A DNA stretch of 18,685 bases, taken from positions 1 through 18,685 of the forward strand of contig CAAGPW010000117.1 of NCBI GenBank assembly GCA_900771955.1. Reading direction: 5' to 3'. Position 1 is the first letter of the stretch, and each line of letters opens with the position of its first letter. A program made the position numbers and the translations under genes. This document shows, piece by piece, positions 14,620-18,685 of this stretch. Origin of the DNA: Lachnospiraceae bacterium (lineage in GTDB: Bacteria; Bacillota; Clostridia; Lachnospirales; Lachnospiraceae). Under the pieces are notes generated by a model that was not told the DNA's origin, ran no database searches, and saw only the letters and a list, made by a program, of their open reading frames with translations.

Positions 14620-15975
14620 CTACTTTACCACGTCACGGATATCATGCAGACCGGTCGTTGTCGTGATAATGATGACCGTGTCTCCGACCTCGATCACGCT
14701 CTGCCCTTTCGGGATCGTAACCTGTCCCCGGTGCGTGATGCAGCCGATCAGCATATTCGGTCTCAACTTAAGATCCTGCAGCGGAATGCCGACTACCGGA
14801 GCATCCTCCTTGATCAGGAACTCTACCGCCTCAACCTGGTTATCATTCAGCCGGTACAACGTTTCAATGTTGCTGCCAAGCGAATTTTTCATTGCACGCA
14901 CATATTTAATGATCGATTCTGCCGTAATATATTTTGGATAAATGATACTGCCCACATTCAGATTATCGATGATCTCATCATAGGAAATACGATGCACCTT
15001 GGTAATAAGCTTTGCCTTGGAACAGCTCTTTGCAAACAACGCAAGCATGATATTTTCCTCATCAAAATTCGTGGTGGCGACAAATGCCTCTGTCTCCATC
15101 AGCCCTTCTTCCATCAGAAGCTCTTTGTCCGTGGCATCTCCGCATATGATCATTGCCTTCGGAAGCATTTCGGAGAGTTCATCGCAGTGCTCGGCATCAC
15201 GGTCAATGATCTTTACCTTGATCCCGAGATCCAGAAGCTGTTTTGCCAGATAGATTGAGGTACGTCCGCCGCCAATGATCATGACATTTTTCGCCGCCGC
15301 TGTCGGGGCTCCGAGTTTTTTAAAAAACTCGGTCGTCTTTGCCTGTGTACCGACAATCGAAATTACATCCTTCGCCTTCAGTTCAAAATTACCATCCGGA
15401 ATAATAACATCTTCTCCACGCTCCACCACCGCGATCAGGATATCGCAATGCAGCTTGCTTCCCATATCACGCAGCTTTACGTTACAGAGCGGGCAGTCTT
15501 CCTCGATCCGGTAAATGACCAGATCCACACGGCTTTTTGCAAACGAATCTACCTCAAGCGCAGATGGGAACTTTAAGAGTCTCGCCATCTCCCTTGCCGC
15601 AGCAAGCTGCGGGTTGATGATCATGGAAAGTCCGAGTTCCTCGCGGATAAATGAGATTTCCCTGCTGTAGACCGGATTGCTGACCCGGGCAATCGTATGA
15701 CAGTCCCCTGCCTTCTTTGCGATCAGGCAGCACAGAAGATTTAATTCATCCTGTCCTGTCACCGCCACCAATAAATCGGCATCTGCAATGCCTGCCTCCG
15801 ACTGTACATTAAAGCTCGCACCGTTTCCCACAATTCCAAGCACATCGCAGCTTGTCGAAATATTCTCCACAAGCTTCTCTTTGATATCAATTACTGTAAT
15901 GTCATGTCCTTCCCTGCTGAGCTGCTCTGCCAGTGTGGCTCCAACATTTCCGCAGCCTACAATAATTATCTTCAT
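14620..15975 (-). CDS. trkA: Trk potassium system regulatory subunit TrkA
   Basis: A cytoplasmic, peripheral NAD(H)/nucleotide-binding regulator that gates TrkH. From ATG 15975 it has 451 residues and two RCK units: a first Rossmann fold (IIIVGCGNVG at 3-12) with an RCK_C domain (about 140-215), then a second Rossmann fold (VMIIGGGRTS at 231-240) with RCK_C at about 365-447. This double-RCK layout is the standard TrkA length. Two ATG codons lie in tandem; the second is preferred because GGAG is 6 bases before it and only 3 before the first (15978). It is the first gene of a two-gene operon with trkH. Confidence 0.95.
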   Translation of the reverse strand: MKIIIVGCGNVGATLAEQLSREGHDITVIDIKEKLVENISTSCDVLGIVGNGASFNVQSEAGIADADLLVAVTGQDELNLLCCLIAKKAGDCHTIARVSNPVYSREISFIREELGLSMIINPQLAAAREMARLLKFPSALEVDSFAKSRVDLVIYRIEEDCPLCNVKLRDMGSKLHCDILIAVVERGEDVIIPDGNFELKAKDVISIVGTQAKTTEFFKKLGAPTAAAKNVMIIGGGRTSIYLAKQLLDLGIKVKIIDRDAEHCDELSEMLPKAMIICGDATDKELLMEEGLMETEAFVATTNFDEENIMLALFAKSCSKAKLITKVHRISYDEIIDNLNVGSIIYPKYITAESIIKYVRAMKNSLGSNIETLYRLNDNQVEAVEFLIKEDAPVVGIPLQDLKLRPNMLIGCITHRGQVTIPKGQSVIEVGDTVIIITTTTGLHDIRDVVK

Positions 15976-16036
15976 CATCTGCTCCTATCCGTAGATCCCT
16001 CTTATTATGTTATATTCCCCTACTATACTGTATCGC

Positions 16037-16065
16037 ATTATAGCAGAATTTTTTCATTCTGCAAA
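16037..16065 (-). promoter_or_regulatory. trkA-trkH promoter with an internal inverted repeat
   Basis: On the minus strand TTTGCA (16060-16065) and TATAAT (16037-16042) are separated by 17 bases, and TG one base before the -10 makes it an extended -10 promoter. A perfect 7-bp inverted repeat, GCAGAAT/ATTCTGC with a 6-base centre (16043-16062), fills the spacer and half of the -35, a typical place for a repressor to bind. Confidence 0.7.
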
Positions 16066-16082
16066 CTTCTTTTTCTCCCTTC

Positions 16083-16105
16083 TTTTTTCCGATTCGGACA
16101 AAAAA
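16083..16105. promoter_or_regulatory. Palindrome midway between divergent promoters
   Basis: TTTTTTCCGA and TCGGACAAAAA are inverted around position 16093 with one mismatch. The site lies between the trkA promoter and the DUF3783 promoter and could be a shared operator. Its core is short and the flanks are A/T runs, so chance is possible. Confidence 0.4.
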
Positions 16106-16112
16106 TACCATC

Positions 16113-16141
16113 TTGCACAAAAAATGCTTTTTTCTTATAAT
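16113..16141 (+). promoter_or_regulatory. Sigma-A promoter of the DUF3783 gene
   Basis: TTGCAC (16113-16118) and a perfect TATAAT (16136-16141) are separated by 17 bases. Start of transcription near 16148 gives a leader of only about 22 bases. The spacer itself is an A6-TGC-T6 palindrome. Confidence 0.75.
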
Positions 16142-16170
16142 AAAACTATTCTTATTATGGAGGAACCATC

Positions 16171-16572
16171 ATGGCACCACTCGTTCTTTTTTACAACCTG
16201 AACAATGAAAAAGGCAGAAAAATCAAGTTCATCTGCCTTAAACTTAAAATCCGCATCCGCCAGGTGCTCCCGGAAGATTACACAAAACCCGTTGGCGTAC
16301 TCGCCGGATTGAAAGGCTTTGCGCCTTCACCAGACACCTCTCCGGATACTCCTGAGCATATGGCATTCACCGATGAGATGCTCGTTATGAAGGATTTTCA
16401 TGAGGCGCTGCTCGACCGCTTTTTATCTGAGATGAAGCGGGCAAAAATCGAACGTATTGCCCTAAAAGCCATCCTCACCCCGGAAAATATCGGCTGGAAC
16501 TCATTTGCACTCCACGATGAGCTGAAAAAAGAACACGAAGCTATGACAAAGGAGCCGCCCGCTGCCAACTAG
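16171..16572 (+). CDS. DUF3783 family protein
   Basis: A soluble 133-residue protein matching the pattern of the DUF3783 family, common in Clostridia and of unknown function. Features are the opening LVLFYNLNNEKGRKIKFICL, a middle segment with repeated Asp-Thr-Pro/Ser turns (about 52-63), and the conserved end of the domain, LKAILTPENIGWNSFALHDE followed by a Lys/Glu helix. No catalytic motif, signal peptide or membrane helix is seen. The ATG has GGAGG at 7 bases. It is a single-gene unit, divergent from trkA and convergent with the epimerase gene. Its last six codons and stop lie inside its own terminator hairpin. Confidence 0.75.
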   Translation: MAPLVLFYNLNNEKGRKIKFICLKLKIRIRQVLPEDYTKPVGVLAGLKGFAPSPDTSPDTPEHMAFTDEMLVMKDFHEALLDRFLSEMKRAKIERIALKAILTPENIGWNSFALHDELKKEHEAMTKEPPAAN

Positions 16573-16597
16573 GCTGCGGTGCCGGCTCCTCTTTTTT
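16550..16597 (+). terminator. Intrinsic terminator built into the end of the DUF3783 gene
   Basis: AGGAGCCG (16550-16557) pairs with CGGCTCCT (16583-16590). Inside, CCGC/GCGG and GCC/GGC continue the stem around the loop AACTA, and TCTTTTTT follows. The TAG stop (16570-16572) begins at the end of the loop. On the minus strand the hairpin is followed only by CCTTTGTC, so it would stop the convergent operon poorly. Confidence 0.88.
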
Positions 16598-17474
16598 ATT
16601 CCGTGATCGTAATCTCGTAAGACTTCTCAAAGGTTTCATGCGGCATCAGATGATTTCCCCACTCACGTGCATCGAGCTCGCCCTCAAAGGTTGCTCTGTC
16701 ACATCTGCCATACCACGGTTCGATTGCAACAAACGGTGCATTTTTCTTTTCCGGAGACCATATGCCGAAAAGCGGTGCATCCGCACTTACCGTCACATAT
16801 TCTCTTCCGTCAGGATCGACCAGTGACACCCGGTCAGTCTGTTTATTTTCCACAATGTACACGCCGTCATCGAAGAAGCCTTCCGGAAACAGCATTTTCC
16901 CGCCGTCTGCTGCAATTTCCTGTTTTGCATCAAGCATCAGACCCTGTTCATTGATGCGGGATGCAAGCACACCACGTCCGGTATGGAAATCCAGTCCGTA
17001 TCCGGTCTTGTCCGGCTCATCATGCAGAGGGCAGTTGAATTCGGAGTGGGCGCCAATAGAAAAATGCATTTCCTTATCGTTGGTATTGACTACCTTCCAT
17101 GTTACTTTTAAAGTATCGCCGATCAGGCGGTATCCAATATGTAATTCAAACGCAAACGGATATTTTACCAGTGTGGAATCATCCGACACAAGAAGAAAAC
17201 ACAGTTCATCCTCTTTCTGCTCCTTCACCTGAAATTCCATATCGCGTGCAAAGCCGTGCTGTGTCATCGGATAATGCTTTCCTTCGTAAATGTATTCCTG
17301 ATTTTTCAGGCTTCCTACGAACGGGAACAGAATCGGTGACGTTCTTTTATAATACTCCGGTCTTCCATACCACATGTATTCTGCTCCGGTCGTATTGCTC
17401 TTTATGGATTTTAATTCTGCTCCAAAAGACTCGATCTCTACGGTAAGTTTCTCATTTTTCATCTTGTAACGCAT
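16596..17474 (-). CDS. Aldose 1-epimerase family protein (LacX-like)
   Basis: A cytoplasmic sugar-binding protein of 292 residues with the galactose mutarotase fold, closest in pattern to the LacX branch of aldose epimerases. Candidate active-site residues are His73 (TQHGFARD), His143 (IGAHSEFNCPL) and Glu252 (AIEPWYGRCD); in mutarotases the second His and the Glu act as acid and base. The substrate is not known; LacX-type proteins may act on phosphorylated or free hexoses. The start at 17474 overlaps the end of the YgjP-like gene by 23 bases with GAGG 10 bases upstream, and fits the family N-terminus; ATG 17462 has no ribosome site. Its TAA touches the U-tract of the convergent terminator. 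Confidence 0.88.
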   Translation of the reverse strand: MRYKMKNEKLTVEIESFGAELKSIKSNTTGAEYMWYGRPEYYKRTSPILFPFVGSLKNQEYIYEGKHYPMTQHGFARDMEFQVKEQKEDELCFLLVSDDSTLVKYPFAFELHIGYRLIGDTLKVTWKVVNTNDKEMHFSIGAHSEFNCPLHDEPDKTGYGLDFHTGRGVLASRINEQGLMLDAKQEIAADGGKMLFPEGFFDDGVYIVENKQTDRVSLVDPDGREYVTVSADAPLFGIWSPEKKNAPFVAIEPWYGRCDRATFEGELDAREWGNHLMPHETFEKSYEITITE

Positions 17475-18003
17475 AGTCTTTTAACCTCTTTTCGTATTCT
17501 TTGTACTTCGGAAGCACTGTCTCTACCACCTGATAAAAGGCGGCACTGTGATTTGCCTCCACCAGATGTGCCAGCTCGTGAACCACCACGTAAGTACGGC
17601 ACTCGGGAGGAACCGCACACAATGCCTGATTGAGCGTGATTGATGCACGTGACTTGTTGCAGCTCCCCCACCGGCTCTTCATCCGGCGGAAATGCACCCG
17701 CGGCTCCGGTATCTGATAGTGCGCAAATGCTGGGAGATACGCATCAACCAGTGCGCGCAGCTCCCTCTCTTCTTCTTCCCCGAAAGCAAGCTCCGACAGC
17801 GTTATCCCCTGCCTTTGTTTCATTTCCATCAGATGTTTTACGATCCAGCTACTCTTTTCTGTCACAAATTTCCGAATCTGTTCTTCGCGGTAATATTGCG
17901 GTGCCGTCACGATCACTTCTGCTTTCGCCGTGACGCGGATTGTCATATGTTTTACATTTTTATAAATAACCTGATAGGAAATTTCTCCGCACTGACTGCT
18001 CAT
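17452..18003 (-). CDS. YgjP-type zinc metallopeptidase domain protein (DUF45)
   Basis: A 183-residue protein of the YgjP/DUF45 family, predicted minigluzincin-like metallopeptidases. Features are an N-terminal beta region with an R-x-T-x-K-A segment, the family signature RRMKSRWGSCNKSRASITLN (106-125), then VVHELAHL with HELAH at 142-146 and a third ligand His in EANHSAAFY at 152. The two His of HExxH and the downstream His would bind zinc, with the Glu as base. I chose ATG 18003 because AAGGAG is 6 bases before it; ATG 18018 is in frame but has no ribosome site. It overlaps the epimerase gene, so the two are probably coupled. The biological substrate is unknown. Confidence 0.87.
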   Translation of the reverse strand: MSSQCGEISYQVIYKNVKHMTIRVTAKAEVIVTAPQYYREEQIRKFVTEKSSWIVKHLMEMKQRQGITLSELAFGEEEERELRALVDAYLPAFAHYQIPEPRVHFRRMKSRWGSCNKSRASITLNQALCAVPPECRTYVVVHELAHLVEANHSAAFYQVVETVLPKYKEYEKRLKDYALQDEK

Positions 18004-18009
18004 CGCACA

Positions 18010-18015
18010 CTCCTT
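18010..18015 (-). promoter_or_regulatory. Ribosome site that fixes the YgjP-like gene start
   Basis: AAGGAG on the minus strand is 6 bases before ATG 18003. The upstream in-frame ATG 18018 would put this site inside the coding region and has no site of its own. Confidence 0.6.
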
Positions 18016-18039
18016 CATTTCTGGTATGCTTTTATACTA

Positions 18040-18471
18040 TCACTTTACCTCGGCTTTTGACAAGGCATCCCGGATCGCATCCACAAGCACCTGCGAAGTA
18101 TATGGGTTCTCACTTCCGTAATCAATATCGTCTAACGCCTGTTTTTCGTAGATCTGCTGCGAAATCTGATCCAGTGCCGGCTGCATCAGCGGATACATCG
18201 TTGCCACGCTCTCATCCAGATTTACCAGTGAGACCGAATTGATGCGGTTCTCATCCACCACCACTTCCACATCGATGGTATTGTCATTGAATAAAATCGA
18301 GGAGGTATATTTTCCGGGTGTGTATTTCATGGTCTCCGCAGTCTTTTCTCCGTCTTTGGAACCAAACATAAACACAAAGAGCGAGATCAAAAGCACCGCA
18401 AGCACCACAAAAATAATGGTATAGACCAGTTCTTTCATATGAAGGACCACAATTTTTGTTTTTGCGCTCAT
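18040..18471 (-). CDS. Membrane-anchored FMN-binding-domain-like protein
   Basis: A 143-residue protein with one N-terminal membrane helix (about 15-36) and an outside domain. The domain pattern, YTPGKYTSSI (50-59), a VEVVVDENRINSVSLVNL segment (68-85), ESVATMYPLM and a final YTSQVLVDAIRDAL (124-137), resembles small FMN-binding domains of the RnfG/NqrC/pheA-type family. The S/T-G-A-S/T motif used for covalent FMN attachment is not present: SENPYTS stands in its place, so flavin binding may be non-covalent or lost. The ATG has GGGGAG at 5 bases. It is the first gene of a minus-strand cluster with the YgjP-like and epimerase genes; no clear promoter is visible in the 140 bases upstream. Confidence 0.6.
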   Translation of the reverse strand: MSAKTKIVVLHMKELVYTIIFVVLAVLLISLFVFMFGSKDGEKTAETMKYTPGKYTSSILFNDNTIDVEVVVDENRINSVSLVNLDESVATMYPLMQPALDQISQQIYEKQALDDIDYGSENPYTSQVLVDAIRDALSKAEVK

Positions 18472-18550
18472 AGGAACTCCCCACCTTTTCTTTGTTCTAT
18501 CTTATGTCACAGCAGCTTTTCATATTCTTCTAATTTTTTTCATTTTGTTG

Positions 18551-18579
18551 TTGACAAAGCGGAAGCTATCCTGTATATT
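18551..18579 (+). promoter_or_regulatory. Promoter of the tRNA-Gly gene
   Basis: A perfect TTGACA (18551-18556) and TATATT (18574-18579, 5 of 6) are separated by 17 bases. Transcription would start near 18586, about 28 bases before the tRNA. Confidence 0.8.
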
Positions 18580-18613
18580 ATTATTTGTCGTTGATGAAAG
18601 TCTGACAGGCAAT

Positions 18614-18685
18614 GCGATAGTGGCGTAGTTGGTAACGCGCGACCTTGCCAAGGTCGAGACCGCGGGTTCGAGCCCCGTCTATCGC
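18614..18685 (+). tRNA. tRNA-Gly (anticodon GCC), 3' end cut by window
   Basis: A full cloverleaf is readable. The acceptor stem GCGATAG (18614-18620) pairs with CTATCGC (18679-18685); the D stem is GCGT/ACGC; the anticodon stem CGACC/GGTCG encloses loop TTGCCAA with anticodon GCC at 18647-18649; the T stem GCGGG/CCCGT encloses TTCGAGC. The discriminator base and any encoded CCA lie beyond the window. It may be the first gene of a tRNA cluster. Confidence 0.95.

Noticed and set aside
14608..15258. A 216-codon open frame on the plus strand
   Set aside because: It lies wholly antisense to trkA, whose two RCK units are intact. It has no ribosome site and no recognisable domain.
16762..17232. 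A 156-codon plus-strand frame opposite the epimerase gene
   Set aside because: Ser/Pro-rich shadow of a clear aldose epimerase gene; no ribosome site or promoter.
1..18685. CRISPR arrays, insertion sequences, phage genes or integration scars
   Set aside because: I found no spaced direct repeats, transposase motifs, integrase or terminal inverted repeats. The tRNA-Gly at the right edge could serve as an attachment site, but no duplicate of its 3' end is present in the window.

Overview
The window looks like chromosomal DNA from a Clostridia member, most likely Lachnospiraceae (Roseburia/Agathobacter-like). This is inferred from the protein character, the Firmicutes-type AGGAGG ribosome sites, sigma-A promoters with TATAAT-like -10 boxes, and the order trkA-trkH / relA-MBL-hemZ-hisS-aspS. 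The species cannot be named from the sequence alone. Nearly everything is on the minus strand; only a small DUF3783 gene and a tRNA-Gly are on the plus strand.

Left part (about 1-5,250, minus): a compact nine-gene operon for a divergent Tad/Flp-type (type IV pilus-like) apparatus, read from a strong promoter at 5222-5249. In transcription order it encodes a basic one-pass membrane protein (83 aa), an Flp-like mini-protein (56 aa), a CpaF/TadA-type ATPase with a TTG start, a membrane platform that looks like TadB and TadC joined in one chain (512 aa, TTG start), a TadE-like pseudopilin (111 aa), two tiny membrane peptides (35 and 48 aa), a 170-aa protein with an Flp-like N-terminus and a possible Ig-like C-terminus, and a 201-aa TadE-like protein ending in an InlB/Flg_new-type beta repeat. 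None of the putative subunits has a recognisable prepilin-peptidase site, and the window holds no prepilin peptidase, secretin or TadZ. Four of these proteins share an M-E-x-I-[I/L] N-terminus. This is the most unusual part of the window. Beyond it, the left edge holds the start of a separate secreted acidic protein.

Middle (5,386-13,111, minus): a housekeeping operon relA, metallo-beta-lactamase-fold hydrolase, hemZ, hisS, aspS. It has a near-consensus promoter before relA and an intrinsic terminator after aspS. It combines the stringent response, a glyoxalase-II-like hydrolase, a radical-SAM coproporphyrinogen enzyme and two class II aminoacyl-tRNA synthetases.

Next (13,131-16,065, minus): trkA-trkH, a two-gene potassium uptake operon. 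Its promoter contains a perfect 7-bp inverted repeat and is divergent from the plus-strand DUF3783 gene, whose intrinsic terminator is built into its own last codons.

Right part (16,596-18,471, minus): a three-gene cluster of a membrane-anchored FMN-binding-like protein, a YgjP-type metallopeptidase and an aldose 1-epimerase-like protein. The window ends inside tRNA-Gly(GCC), which has its own consensus promoter.
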